DNA from: Tetragenococcus halophilus
GTDB lineage: Bacteria > Bacillota > Bacilli > Lactobacillales > Enterococcaceae
DNA length: 51,297 nt
Direction of reading: 5' to 3'
Assembly: GCF_021474685.1 (NCBI RefSeq)
Contig: NZ_JAKEIT010000017.1
Span: 1-51,297 of the forward strand
Below, in pieces: positions 36,924 through 46,505 of the stretch. The notes under the pieces are model-generated. The model ran no database searches, was not told where the DNA came from, and saw only the letters and a program-made list of their open reading frames with translations. Made by a program: the position numbers and the translations under genes. How positions within the stretch are numbered: position 1 is the first letter of the stretch; every line of letters begins with the position of its first letter.

Positions 36924-37598
36924 TTATTTATCAGCCAATAACTGTCCATCTTTCATTTGATATGTTCGATCACTCCATTGCACCATACGTTCATCGTGTG
37001 TCACCATTACTGTAGCCTTTTGTTTTTCATGGGCTTCTTTTACTAATAATTTCACCACATCATAAGCATGATCTGTGTCCAAACTTGCCGTGGGTTCGTC
37101 TGCTAAAATCAAGCTTGGTTTATTAAATAAGGCACGAGCGATCGCCACTCTTTGGCGTTCACCACCAGACAAATCTCGTGGATAGCTGTTCTTCAGAGAA
37201 TAAATGTCTAATGATTTTAGCAACTCTTCTAATTGTTGATCTGACGTTTTATGTTTGGAAACTTTATTCACCAAAGTAAACTGTTCTTGAACAGTTAAAA
37301 AAGGAACAAGGTTAGTGCTTTGTAAAATAAAGCCAATTTCCTTAAATCGTAGATCTGCTCTTTTTCTCTCCGCTAAATTTGAAAAAGAAGTACCATTAAG
37401 TAAAATATCTCCGGAAGACGGACTTTGCAAACCACCAGAGATCGTTAGAAAAGTGCTCTTTCCAGAACCAGAAGGTCCGATAATACTAACGAATTCTCCA
37501 TTTTTCACCGTAAAATTAATGTCATTTAATGCAGTAACTTCTGTATGACCACTACCAAATTTTTTTGTAATATTTTTCATTTTAAGTATATCTTCCAT
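36924..37598 (-). CDS. hrtA: ABC exporter ATP-binding protein, probable HrtA
   Basis: This 224-residue ATPase of the MacB/LolD class has Walker A GPSGSGKST (41-49), Q-loop FILQSTNLVPFLTV near 95, signature LSGGERQRVA near 143, Walker B LILADEPTASLD near 160 and the H-loop VMVTHDERM. The LQSxNLVPFLTV segment and overall size fit HrtA, which with HrtB expels excess haem from the membrane. It starts at ATG 37598, 4 nt after the permease gene, with GAGGA upstream. The tetR gene follows after 79 nt. A macrolide- or peptide-type MacB transporter is the alternative; the operators and permease layout favour HrtA. Confidence 0.75.
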   Translation of the reverse strand: MEDILKMKNITKKFGSGHTEVTALNDINFTVKNGEFVSIIGPSGSGKSTFLTISGGLQSPSSGDILLNGTSFSNLAERKRADLRFKEIGFILQSTNLVPFLTVQEQFTLVNKVSKHKTSDQQLEELLKSLDIYSLKNSYPRDLSGGERQRVAIARALFNKPSLILADEPTASLDTDHAYDVVKLLVKEAHEKQKATVMVTHDERMVQWSDRTYQMKDGQLLADK

Positions 37599-37602
37599 AA
37601 TT

Positions 37603-38667
37603 TTATCCTCCTATTGCAGTAATTGGATCAACTTTAGTGAGCGTACGAACAGAGAATAGACCCCCGATAATTGCCACAAGAATTAAGACACCACTATACA
37701 GTAACCACTGACTCCAAATAATTGCAAAGGGCATCGCAGTCGGTAAAATCAAACTAGTTAAATACGCCAAAAACATAGCAATTCCAACACCGATGATCCC
37801 AACCATAAAAGATTGTGCGATCAATGACTTGGCGATAAACCAGTTCCGAATTCCATGTGCTTTTAATACGCCAAAAATCGAAGTTTTTTGCAACGTAATG
37901 ACATACATGAAAATCCCGATAACGGCAGCTGCTGTTATGAATAGGAAATATATCATCGCATCAAGTGTAAGATTTTGCGCAGAATACCCAGGAATATTAT
38001 CAATTAATTCTGAAGTTGATAAGACATCAAAGTCATCGTTTTGATCCTCGATTGTTGCTTTTTCCTTTGTAGCTATTGCATTGATGGGCTTATCTTTATC
38101 CTCAGCAAAGGATTGGTTACCAAACTTTAATTCTGTCCAGGTATCCAAGTCGGTATAGACAACAGGAGATACAGTGTAATAAGTTTCAGGAAAAATGCCA
38201 ACGATTGTTAAATCTTGATTGTATTGTCCGATTTTTATTTTATCGCCTATCTGATAGCCAGTATCCGCTAAGTTTTGCGAAATGAGAATTTCATTTTCTT
38301 TTGATAGATTATTTCCTTGTGTAAGTTTAGGAATTAAAAATGCATTTTTTTGCGTACCAAAAATGGTAATATTTTGTTGTGTTCCTTTTATTGCACCACT
38401 ATATAAGCCGATAGAGGCTTTAGGGCTATCTGCGACATCATTAAGGTCATCTCTTGTTAATTGAGAAGCAGTTAGGGTTTTATTGGCTTCTTCTGATAAA
38501 ACGATCTCCTGCGCATTCCAATCTTCGACTCCTTTTTTAAACTCTTCAGCTAGCCCTCTAGCTAAACCTGAGAGCATAAAAACTACATAAGCAATTAATA
38601 CCATGATACCGATGATTAAGCCAAAACGTAGTTTAGAATAGCGCATTTCTTTTCGTGCTAAAAACAT
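37603..38667 (-). CDS. hrtB: FtsX-type ABC permease, probable HrtB haem exporter
   Basis: This 354-residue protein has one N-terminal helix (FGLIIGIMVLIAYVVFMLSGLA) and an extracellular domain (residues ~40-225). Three helices follow (MIYFLFITAAAVIGIFMYVI, FMVGIIGVGIAMFLAYL, WLLYSGVLILVAIIGGLF). This is the four-helix FtsX/MacB layout at the short length typical of HrtB. The start MFLARKEMRYSKLRFGLIIGIM is HrtB-like. It is the first gene of the operon, with AGGAGGAATCCAG before ATG 38667. Expression should depend on the three TetR-type operators in front of it. Confidence 0.75.
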   Translation of the reverse strand: MFLARKEMRYSKLRFGLIIGIMVLIAYVVFMLSGLARGLAEEFKKGVEDWNAQEIVLSEEANKTLTASQLTRDDLNDVADSPKASIGLYSGAIKGTQQNITIFGTQKNAFLIPKLTQGNNLSKENEILISQNLADTGYQIGDKIKIGQYNQDLTIVGIFPETYYTVSPVVYTDLDTWTELKFGNQSFAEDKDKPINAIATKEKATIEDQNDDFDVLSTSELIDNIPGYSAQNLTLDAMIYFLFITAAAVIGIFMYVITLQKTSIFGVLKAHGIRNWFIAKSLIAQSFMVGIIGVGIAMFLAYLTSLILPTAMPFAIIWSQWLLYSGVLILVAIIGGLFSVRTLTKVDPITAIGG

Positions 38668-38700
38668 CTGGATTCCTCCTATAAGAAAAATGATAACTTC

Positions 38701-38717
38701 AGTGACATAATGTCACT
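38701..38717. promoter_or_regulatory. TetR-type operator O1
   Basis: AGTGACATAATGTCACT is a perfect palindrome around its central base, located 34-50 nt upstream of the hrtB start and downstream of the promoter. Confidence 0.8.
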
Positions 38718-38733
38718 GAAAGGTTATAAACTA

Positions 38734-38750
38734 AGTGACAATTTGTCACC
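38734..38750. promoter_or_regulatory. TetR-type operator O2
   Basis: AGTGACAATTTGTCACC keeps the TGACA-N3-TGTCA core. It lies just downstream of the -10 element. Confidence 0.8.
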
Positions 38751-38757
38751 AGAAATC

Positions 38758-38787
38758 AGTATAGCATGTAAGTGACAATTTGTCACT
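38758..38787 (-). promoter_or_regulatory. hrt operon promoter with embedded operator O3
   Basis: On the minus strand GTGACA (38786-38781) and TATACT (38763-38758) are 17 nt apart. Operator O3, AGTGACAATTTGTCACT (38771-38787), supplies the -35 hexamer itself, so repressor binding would directly exclude RNA polymerase. Confidence 0.8.
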
Positions 38788-38795
38788 ATAAAAAT

Positions 38796-38833
38796 AAAAA
38801 AAGAACTTACCACGATAGATAAGTTCTTTTTTT
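38796..38833. terminator. Second copy of the 14-bp hairpin, upstream of the hrt promoter
   Basis: This has the same arms as the copB terminator (AAAAAAAGAACTTA / TAAGTTCTTTTTTT), with a 10-nt loop. No plus-strand gene ends here. In the minus direction it could shield the hrt promoter from transcripts leaving glpF. Confidence 0.7.
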
Positions 38834-38846
38834 GTGCTATTTCATT

Positions 38847-38950
38847 GTTGAATCGCCGCTGTTAGCGCATGACATTATCAAAGTAATGTCCTTAAACTAG
38901 ATTAATCTCATAACTTTTGCATTTCTTTGTGCTAACGCCGCTCATTCAAC
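38847..38950. repeat. Nested palindromic element between glpF and the hrt operon
   Basis: The outer arms at 38847-38869 and 38928-38950 (both starting or ending with GTTGAAT/ATTCAAC and containing GTTAGC/GCTAAC) are complementary at 17 of 23 positions by hand count. Inside is a perfect 7-bp hairpin GACATTA/TAATGTC at 38871-38890. No open reading frame is present. With the flanking hairpins it fills the 373-nt gap 38668-39040. Confidence 0.55.
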
Positions 38951-39000
38951 GTTAAATTTTCATCGGCTTGCTCCTCTTTAAATAAAATCCATTAAAAAAG
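38922..39000. repeat. Dispersed intergenic repeat, copy B
   Basis: This is the ungapped counterpart of 36120-36198, overlapping the right arm of the nested palindrome and ending at the glpF terminator. The last ~35 nt (CTTTAAATAAAATCCATTAA region) are nearly identical to copy A. Confidence 0.6.
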
Positions 39001-39030
39001 CAGGAAAAGCCATTTCCGACTTTCCCTGCT
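38999..39030 (-). terminator. glpKOF operon terminator
   Basis: AGCAGGAAAAG and CTTTCCCTGCT pair with one wobble. On the minus strand TTTTTTAATG follows. The loop (GCCATTTCCGA) is close to that of the third hairpin at 30775-30805. Confidence 0.8.
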
Positions 39031-39040
39031 TAAACTGTCT

Positions 39041-39757
39041 TTAGAATGGAATAAGATTAAATACACCAGCTGCTACAAGTCCTCCAACGATAGGTCCAAC
39101 AATTGGTACCCATGAATAAGACCAATCAGAAGTTCCTTTATTGGCAATTGGTAAGATTTGGTGAGCAATTCTTGGTCCTAAATCGCGGGCTGGGTTGATT
39201 GCATACCCGGTAGGTCCACCAAGTGATAGACCGATAGAAAGTACCAAAAGTCCTACAAGAAGTGGATTAAACCCATCAGATAGAGAATTTTCTCCCAAGC
39301 TGAGTAAGCCCATAACTAAAATAAATGTACCAATAATTTCAGTTACCGTATTAGCTGTTAGGTTACGTACAGCGGGTCCGGTTGCAAATGAACTTAAAAT
39401 AGCATCTTTGTCATCTGTCTCACTCCATAATGGCATATATGCTAACCATACAAGCGCTGCACCGAAAATACCACCTAATATTTGTGCAATAATAAACGGT
39501 ATAACTAAGCTAGCGGAAAAGTCGCCCATCGCCGCAAAAGCGATTGTTACAGCTGGATTAATATGTGCGGGTCCCATAAAACCACAAATATAAATCGCCA
39601 TGGCCAGACCCATTCCCCAACCTACGGTAATAGCGATCCAGCCTGCACCTTCTGCTTTACTCTTTTTCAAATTCACACCAGCAACAACGCCGTCACCTAG
39701 TAAAACTAGTACAGCAGTCCCTAAAAATTCACTAAATATTTGTAAACTATCACTCAC
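39041..39757 (-). CDS. glpF: Glycerol uptake facilitator
   Basis: This 238-residue aquaglyceroporin (MIP family) has six helices and two half-helices with HINPAV (NPA 67-69) and GYAINPARDLGPR (NPA 188-190 plus R191, D192). The Asp after NPAR is the GlpF rather than water-channel signature. It lets glycerol diffuse across the membrane. GTG 39757 follows AGGAGGACTAATACC, 4 nt after glpO. It is the last gene of the operon glpK-glpO-glpF, with a terminator after it. Confidence 0.93.
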   Translation of the reverse strand: MSDSLQIFSEFLGTAVLVLLGDGVVAGVNLKKSKAEGAGWIAITVGWGMGLAMAIYICGFMGPAHINPAVTIAFAAMGDFSASLVIPFIIAQILGGIFGAALVWLAYMPLWSETDDKDAILSSFATGPAVRNLTANTVTEIIGTFILVMGLLSLGENSLSDGFNPLLVGLLVLSIGLSLGGPTGYAINPARDLGPRIAHQILPIANKGTSDWSYSWVPIVGPIVGGLVAAGVFNLIPF

Positions 39758-39761
39758 GGTA

Positions 39762-41570
39762 TTAGTCCTCCTTCAACTCTTTCAAATCTGATTCTGCCAC
39801 TACTTCAGCCAATTCTTTTTGATAGTTGGCTTTTTCCTCAGCGCTCCATTGATAAAATTCCGCCATTTTATCAAGCACCGGTTGTTCTAAAGCGTCTAAC
39901 TCATCGCGAATAAATAAAATAAAGTTTGTACGACGTAAAAAGTAATCTACAGGAGTTAGCACAAGTTCTTCATTTAACGCATAATTTAATGAAAAACTAT
40001 CGCGTTGGCTTAACCCTTTGATTGGTTCCTCGTAAGTCAATACTGTTGGTAAATTTGAGCCATAAAGATTTGCCAAGTAAAGAGCATCTTTTTCATTTAA
40101 TCCTTTATCTTGTGCCTGTTTAGCTAATTTTTCAATTTCTTCATCAACATTATCAGGATCAATATCTCCGCCAGACACTGGATATTCTTTAGAGTCAATT
40201 AAGTCAAATTGATTATCTAACTTCTCATTAATTTTCTTCAAAGCACCTTCTGCCATCAAACGATAGTCAGTAATTTTACCACCTGAAAGGGTAACTAAAC
40301 CGTCGCTAGCTTCTTCCAAGCTGCTTCCACGAGAAATTTGTGATGGATCAACTTCTCCGCTATCCTGTGCACTATCTGCTTCTTGGATCGCTTTTTCGAC
40401 ATCGTCTCTTTTAGCATTGTCTTCTAAATATTCTTTTGTGGTGTTTACTACTTTATTGAAACTTTCAGCAGAAAGTTTTTCACTGCCGCCACCACCATTA
40501 TAATCCGAACCGCCATTTGTAGTGATTAATGGGCGTAATCCTGCCCAACTAGCTTCGATATCATCTAAACTAATTTTAGCATCTGGATAACGGCGGTTAA
40601 CAATTCTTAACAAGTAGTCGACATCTTCTTGTGTAACTTTTGGATGTTTTAAATCACCATGATAGTCGGTATCCGTTGTTCCAAAGTAGGTTTTGTCCTC
40701 TCTAGGAACAACAAAAATCATACGACCATCGTTTTCACCTGTATCAAAATAAGTTGGTTGTGGAACATTTAATTTTTCTTTATCCACAACTAAATGAACA
40801 CCTTTTGTAGGACGCATTTGATCAGATAAGTCATCTTTTTTGTCCAAATCACGTACTTCATCTGTCCATGGTCCAGAAGTATTGATCACAACTTTAGCAT
40901 TAATATGGAAATTCGTACCGCTAATGACATCTTGAACATCAGCGCCATTGACCATACCTTGTTGATCATGTGTAATTTTAACAACTTTGACTTTATTTAA
41001 TACTCGAGCACCATCTTCATGTGCTTTTTTGATGTTTTCAATCACTAAGCGTGAATCATTATTGCGAAAATCAAGATAAACACCGCCACCTTGCAAACCT
41101 TCTTTTTCTAATTGAGGTTCTCTTTCTAACACTTCTGACTTATTTAATGTATAATTAGCAAATTTGCCAGTAACGCCTGCCAAACGATCATATAAATCCA
41201 TCGCTACTTTTGCTGAAAACATATTAAATGTTGCGCCAGCTTCATCATAAATAGGCAAAAGCATTGGATCTGGTTTTGGAATATGCGGTGCGATATGTTG
41301 TACATTTGCACGTTCTTTCACCGTATCGTTAACAACTTCTACATCAAATGTTTTTAAATAACGAATACCACCATGGACTAATTTTGTTGAACGAGAAGAA
41401 GTTCCTTCAGCAAAATCTTGCATTTCAACTAATGCGGTTTTCATACCGGAAGCGGCGGCTTGTACAGCAACGCCAGCTCCGGTAATCCCTCCTCCAATTA
41501 CAAGTAAGTCTAGTTCTTCATCTTGAACGTTTTGTATTTCTTCATTTCTTGTCTTATATGAAAAGACCAT
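39762..41570 (-). CDS. glpO: Alpha-glycerophosphate oxidase
   Basis: This 602-residue FAD enzyme starts LLVIGGGITGAGVAVQAA (Rossmann motif ~22-36) and has GTSSRSTKLVHGGIRYL near 55-70 and GLRPL near 340. An acidic insert of ~50 residues (about 370-420, SAESFNKV to SRGSSLEEA) distinguishes the Lactobacillales oxidase GlpO from the dehydrogenase GlpD. It oxidises glycerol-3-phosphate to dihydroxyacetone phosphate with O2 and yields H2O2. It lies 3 nt after glpK. H2O2 output links this operon to the redox genes next to it. Confidence 0.92.
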   Translation of the reverse strand: MVFSYKTRNEEIQNVQDEELDLLVIGGGITGAGVAVQAAASGMKTALVEMQDFAEGTSSRSTKLVHGGIRYLKTFDVEVVNDTVKERANVQHIAPHIPKPDPMLLPIYDEAGATFNMFSAKVAMDLYDRLAGVTGKFANYTLNKSEVLEREPQLEKEGLQGGGVYLDFRNNDSRLVIENIKKAHEDGARVLNKVKVVKITHDQQGMVNGADVQDVISGTNFHINAKVVINTSGPWTDEVRDLDKKDDLSDQMRPTKGVHLVVDKEKLNVPQPTYFDTGENDGRMIFVVPREDKTYFGTTDTDYHGDLKHPKVTQEDVDYLLRIVNRRYPDAKISLDDIEASWAGLRPLITTNGGSDYNGGGGSEKLSAESFNKVVNTTKEYLEDNAKRDDVEKAIQEADSAQDSGEVDPSQISRGSSLEEASDGLVTLSGGKITDYRLMAEGALKKINEKLDNQFDLIDSKEYPVSGGDIDPDNVDEEIEKLAKQAQDKGLNEKDALYLANLYGSNLPTVLTYEEPIKGLSQRDSFSLNYALNEELVLTPVDYFLRRTNFILFIRDELDALEQPVLDKMAEFYQWSAEEKANYQKELAEVVAESDLKELKED

Positions 41571-41573
41571 TAA

Positions 41574-43115
<1,542 letters not shown>

Positions 43116-43119
43116 TTAT

Positions 43120-43144
43120 GTATACCTTTTTGTATACGTTTTCC
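43120..43144. promoter_or_regulatory. Twin GTATAC sites and cre-like sequence upstream of glpK
   Basis: GTATAC occurs at 43120-43125 and 43132-43137, centres 12 bp apart. TGTATACGTTTTCC at 43131-43144 matches the cre consensus TGWAANCGNTNWCA at 12 of 14 positions. Catabolite repression of glpKOF is expected, but no unambiguous -35/-10 pair could be placed. Confidence 0.35.
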
Positions 43145-43243
43145 TTACATTTCTAATACTAACGCCTATGAAACGCTTTATTTTCCCATTTTTTTTCAAA
43201 TTTTTGGAATTTCTGACAAAATCTTATTTTGACAGCGTTTGCG

Positions 43244-44680
43244 CTAAGCTTGACGGATTAACTTTTTGATTTCTTTTAGATCATAAGCTGAACCTAGTTC
43301 AGTAATTCGATAAATTTTAGTATCTAAATCAAGTTCAGTATTTGTAATAACTAAATCATAATGTTTAGCTTCGTCAAAAGATTCCACTATCACTCCATTC
43401 AGACTATTTAACTGTAGTGTCAACATATTTTTAGTTGCTTCTTTAAATAATTCATCAAGTTGCAAATAAATACCCACACGCACTTCGCGGTTGACACGGA
43501 TATCAATAATCGACAGCACACTTAAGTACTTAATAGCTGTCATCGCCCACAAACTATTCTGCTCATTTGATTGAGGTTGTAATTCTTTTGCCGAAAGTTC
43601 CAATAACTGATTCACATGTGACTGGATATTACTGGTTGAAAGTGTTTCTTCTAGCTGCCAAATATTATTACGATCATATGCTTCGACATCTCCAACGAAA
43701 AAATAAAGTCGCAAATGTATTTGTGATAAATGATAATAGCAAGTTTCTTCTAACTCTTTACGAATATTTTTTGGACCGTATATCCGTAAGATTGTTTCTA
43801 AAATAATCGAATCACACCAGGCTGTTGGCGTCATCTTTGAACGTTGTAGAGAGTAAGCATGAAAGCCCTTTTGAGAAAGCACCGACATACCGGTTAAAAA
43901 TACGAAGTGAAGCATGATTTCTTCTTCTTTGAGTTCCACAGCATAAAAACTAAAAGAACGACGAATGATAGGTAGTAGTTTCAAGTAGAGCGGATCTCTT
44001 TTATAAGGTTCAAATTTTTCTTTAAATTGCTTAAATTGCGGATCAGGGATGGTCATTCTTTTTTTAGTTACCCGTAACCATAGAAGAACACGCTGTTTAG
44101 CAACTGACATAAATTCTAAGTTAAGGCCACGTTCGATATTTTCTATAATATGTGATTCTCTTGCAGAAATTTGGGCATAACCTTGTTTTAAATACCACAA
44201 CAATTGAAAATAAAAGTAGCGAATCTGACTTTCTTCTCCCATTAGTTTTCCTTGCCAAATACGCAAGTCAAATTCTTTCAATATTTTATTCAAATCTCTG
44301 ATTTTACGAGATAAAGAAGATTCACTAATTTTCAATTCTTGGGACAAGCGAACAGGACTTATTTCTTTTTCTTCTAATAAAGCCAATAAAATTTGATACT
44401 TAGGCGAATTTAAATACAAAGCTTTTTCAAATTCTTCAATAGAAAAATCAGGGGTTTTTGAAAAGGTAATCGTTGCGCCATCATAAGTTAGCTGGCAACA
44501 TTTACCATAAGGTTTGAAATCCTCTATCAATTCTTCGATATAATTATCGATTGATTTTTTCGTTAGTTCTAAGACTTTACGTATCTCATGAACATTCATT
44601 TGTCCGCCAGCGATGATCAATTGCTTGATTAGATAAACTTGCTTTGCTTCTTTTTTTTCTAGCAATTCTTCAAAACGCAT
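43244..44680 (-). CDS. Mga/AtxA-type transcriptional regulator
   Basis: This protein is about 478 residues. It has two N-terminal winged helix-turn-helix segments (LTKKSIDNYIEELIEDF near 40, and VRLSQELKISESSLSRKIRDLNKIL near 105), a long helical middle of PRD type, and a C-terminal EIIB-like end. That is the Mga/AtxA order. Members are usually activators tuned by PTS phosphorylation of histidines. ATG 44680 is preferred, with GTGAGGAT as ribosome site; a GTG at 44692 overlaps that site. It overlaps the upstream flavoprotein gene by 11 nt and lies 152 nt before glpK with no clear terminator, so control of glpKOF is an attractive inference. Confidence 0.72.
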   Translation of the reverse strand: MRFEELLEKKEAKQVYLIKQLIIAGGQMNVHEIRKVLELTKKSIDNYIEELIEDFKPYGKCCQLTYDGATITFSKTPDFSIEEFEKALYLNSPKYQILLALLEEKEISPVRLSQELKISESSLSRKIRDLNKILKEFDLRIWQGKLMGEESQIRYFYFQLLWYLKQGYAQISARESHIIENIERGLNLEFMSVAKQRVLLWLRVTKKRMTIPDPQFKQFKEKFEPYKRDPLYLKLLPIIRRSFSFYAVELKEEEIMLHFVFLTGMSVLSQKGFHAYSLQRSKMTPTAWCDSIILETILRIYGPKNIRKELEETCYYHLSQIHLRLYFFVGDVEAYDRNNIWQLEETLSTSNIQSHVNQLLELSAKELQPQSNEQNSLWAMTAIKYLSVLSIIDIRVNREVRVGIYLQLDELFKEATKNMLTLQLNSLNGVIVESFDEAKHYDLVITNTELDLDTKIYRITELGSAYDLKEIKKLIRQA

Positions 44681-45986
44681 GACGATCCTCACTTTCTAGA
44701 TTGATTCTATTTAAAGGTTCCATTACGTTAGTAAATTCTGCTTGGAAAAAATAATCATTTTGCATTAATTCATCTAGTGTCATCTTGTTTTCAATAGCTA
44801 GCGCTGCAGTATTGATCTTTTCCAAACAATCTGCCTTTGATAGTAACTGCATACCTAATAACTTTTCTGAAGACTTTTCATAAACTACTTTACAATAAAT
44901 CGTTGTTTTATCTGTCAATGAAAACGGCTGAGTAAAATTTTTCACTGCAATTTCATTTTTATAAACAAATGCCTCTTCTTCAATCAAGCCTGTACTCGCC
45001 AAATACCAGCCAAAGGCTTTTGTTCCTATAGTACGTAGGCCTCCTGTAAATTTCACTTCTTGTTTTAACAGGTTTTCAGCTGCGATAACACCAGAACGAG
45101 TCGCGTGATTAATTTGTGGTAAATAAACACTTTCATCCCTAATTTGAAAAGGACTATGTATCAAGTCCCCTACAGCAAAGACATCTTTTGCAGAGGTCTC
45201 TAAATAATCATTTACCTGAATTGTATTATCACTATGCAGTTGAAATTTTTTAGTAAATGCCGCCAATTGAGGATGTACATTGACTGTTGTTATCACATAA
45301 TCACTGACAACTGTTTGACCATCGAGTAAAATTTCATACTGTTTATCTTTAGCCACTTCAGTCACCGTTGTATTAAGGTAAAAATGTAAGTTTGGCTGTT
45401 GTTTTAATGTAGATAAAAAAGGAACTAAAAAGTCTGGATCGAAGTATTTAAATAGCGGATAGTCCATCGCTTCGATTAAATGAACCGTCTTTTTTAAATC
45501 AACAAAAGTACTTGCTGCTTCGATACCGGCTTGTCCAGCTCCGATAATTGCTATGGATTCAGCATTTTGGATTTGATCTAAAATCTTATTAGACAAATCA
45601 TAATTTTTAAAACTAGGATCCCATTCGTCATCATCTTCCAAACCTATATTCATTGATTTTTGCTCGGAACCACTAGCTAAAATCAATTTGTCATAATGAT
45701 AATTACCTTTGTTTGTAGTTATTTCATGTTTTTCTGGATGACAATCTAGTAGCACTTCTGATAGTTTTACATTGATAGACTGTGCTTCTAACTGTTTTTC
45801 TGTAACAAATACTGCATCACTTAGCTTTTCAAATTTATTTTGTAAGTATAATAATAAGCCACCCGGCAAAAAACCAACCATTGTATTTTTTTCAATAATC
45901 GTAATTGTTGCATTTGGATATAATTTACGGGCATGTAAAGCACAACTTATTCCTGCAAAGGATGCGCCTATAATATAAATCTCCAC
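44670..45986 (-). CDS. FAD/NAD(P)-dependent disulfide-reductase-family oxidoreductase lacking the redox cysteine
   Basis: This 438-residue protein belongs to the NADH oxidase / NADH peroxidase / CoA-disulfide reductase family. It has an N-terminal FAD site (IIGASFAGISCALHARKLYP), an NADH site IAIIGAGQAGIEAAST near 154, VFAVGDLIHS near 285, and a C-terminal dimerisation domain. In this family a reactive Cys sits at position 42 in SFLSCG; here the matching segment is GFLPGGLLLY with G42. The thiol/sulfenic chemistry of Nox and Npx is therefore not possible at that site. GTG 45986 follows AGAGGTG. It is co-transcribed with the Mga-like regulator. Substrate unknown. Confidence 0.8.
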   Translation of the reverse strand: MEIYIIGASFAGISCALHARKLYPNATITIIEKNTMVGFLPGGLLLYLQNKFEKLSDAVFVTEKQLEAQSINVKLSEVLLDCHPEKHEITTNKGNYHYDKLILASGSEQKSMNIGLEDDDEWDPSFKNYDLSNKILDQIQNAESIAIIGAGQAGIEAASTFVDLKKTVHLIEAMDYPLFKYFDPDFLVPFLSTLKQQPNLHFYLNTTVTEVAKDKQYEILLDGQTVVSDYVITTVNVHPQLAAFTKKFQLHSDNTIQVNDYLETSAKDVFAVGDLIHSPFQIRDESVYLPQINHATRSGVIAAENLLKQEVKFTGGLRTIGTKAFGWYLASTGLIEEEAFVYKNEIAVKNFTQPFSLTDKTTIYCKVVYEKSSEKLLGMQLLSKADCLEKINTAALAIENKMTLDELMQNDYFFQAEFTNVMEPLNRINLESEDRHAF

Positions 45987-46162
45987 TTTTGGACACCTCT
46001 TCTGTTTGTTTTTCTTTTCTTATCATAACACAGAGTATTTTAGCAAAGATTTTCAAATACTTTGACTACTTAAGGTTACACGACTGTGCTTGAGAAACGA
46101 TTTTTTATTAAATGAAAAGATTGTTGATATTTTTGCTGCATAAATTTTCGACTCTTTATTTC

Positions 46163-46191
46163 ATTTTAGCAATAATCACCACTTTGCTCAA
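46163..46191 (-). promoter_or_regulatory. Putative promoter of the oxidoreductase-Mga unit
   Basis: On the minus strand TTGAGC (46191-46186) and TAAAAT (46168-46163) are exactly 17 nt apart. The cre site lies about 20 nt further upstream. This implies a leader of ~170 nt before GTG 45986. A nearer alternative is an extended -10 (TGTTATGAT) close to 46020. Confidence 0.4.
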
Positions 46192-46209
46192 TTAATTATC
46201 ACTCATTTT

Positions 46210-46223
46210 TGAAAACGATTACA
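46210..46223. promoter_or_regulatory. Catabolite-responsive element (cre)
   Basis: TGAAAACGATTACA fits the cre consensus TGWAANCGNTNWCA at every fixed position. It lies in the 519-nt gap 45987-46505, between the divergent oxidoreductase and M23 peptidase genes, so CcpA could act on either. Apart from promoters, no gene is seen in this gap. Confidence 0.75.
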
Positions 46224-46315
46224 AAAATTAGAATTAGCTAAATCAGAATTCCTCATAATACGCTTTGAACTTTAATTGTCTGAACAATATTAATTTCAAT
46301 TATTTCATCATTCCT

Positions 46316-46323
46316 GCTATACT
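46316..46323 (+). promoter_or_regulatory. Extended -10 promoter candidate for the M23 peptidase gene
   Basis: TGCTATACT gives a TGn extended -10. The -35 region (TTCAAT at 46295) is weak. The leader would be about 175 nt long; no riboswitch is recognised in it. Confidence 0.4.
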
Positions 46324-46505
46324 TTATATAACACGTATGCTATGAGAGATGCGATTCATTCGATACTAAATTCAAGCCATTTGTTTTTCAATTTTACCAA
46401 GTTGGTTGACCCATAGTTTTATAAGTATTATCTCTTCTGTATTTCTAGCTTTTAACTTTTTATAAATTTCTATGTTTCACTGTCAGTTTAGAAGGAGAGA
46501 ACATA

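Noticed and set aside
38701-38787. Three spaced palindromes as a short CRISPR or iteron array
   Set aside because: Perfect TetR-type operators overlapping a good promoter, with the TetR gene in the same operon, explain them better.
36196-39030. Composite transposon around the hrt cassette
   Set aside because: The flanking repeats are direct, contain no transposase and no clear target duplication could be seen; only the weaker direct-repeat interpretation is kept.
39195-39593. Long open frame (132 codons) on the plus strand opposite glpF
   Set aside because: It lies wholly antisense to a clear aquaglyceroporin, has no ribosome site, and its proline/lysine-rich product resembles no family; a composition artefact.
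46324-46505. Riboswitch in the long M23 leader
   Set aside because: No conserved core of a known class (T-box, SAM, ykkC, TPP, lysine) could be recognised by reading.
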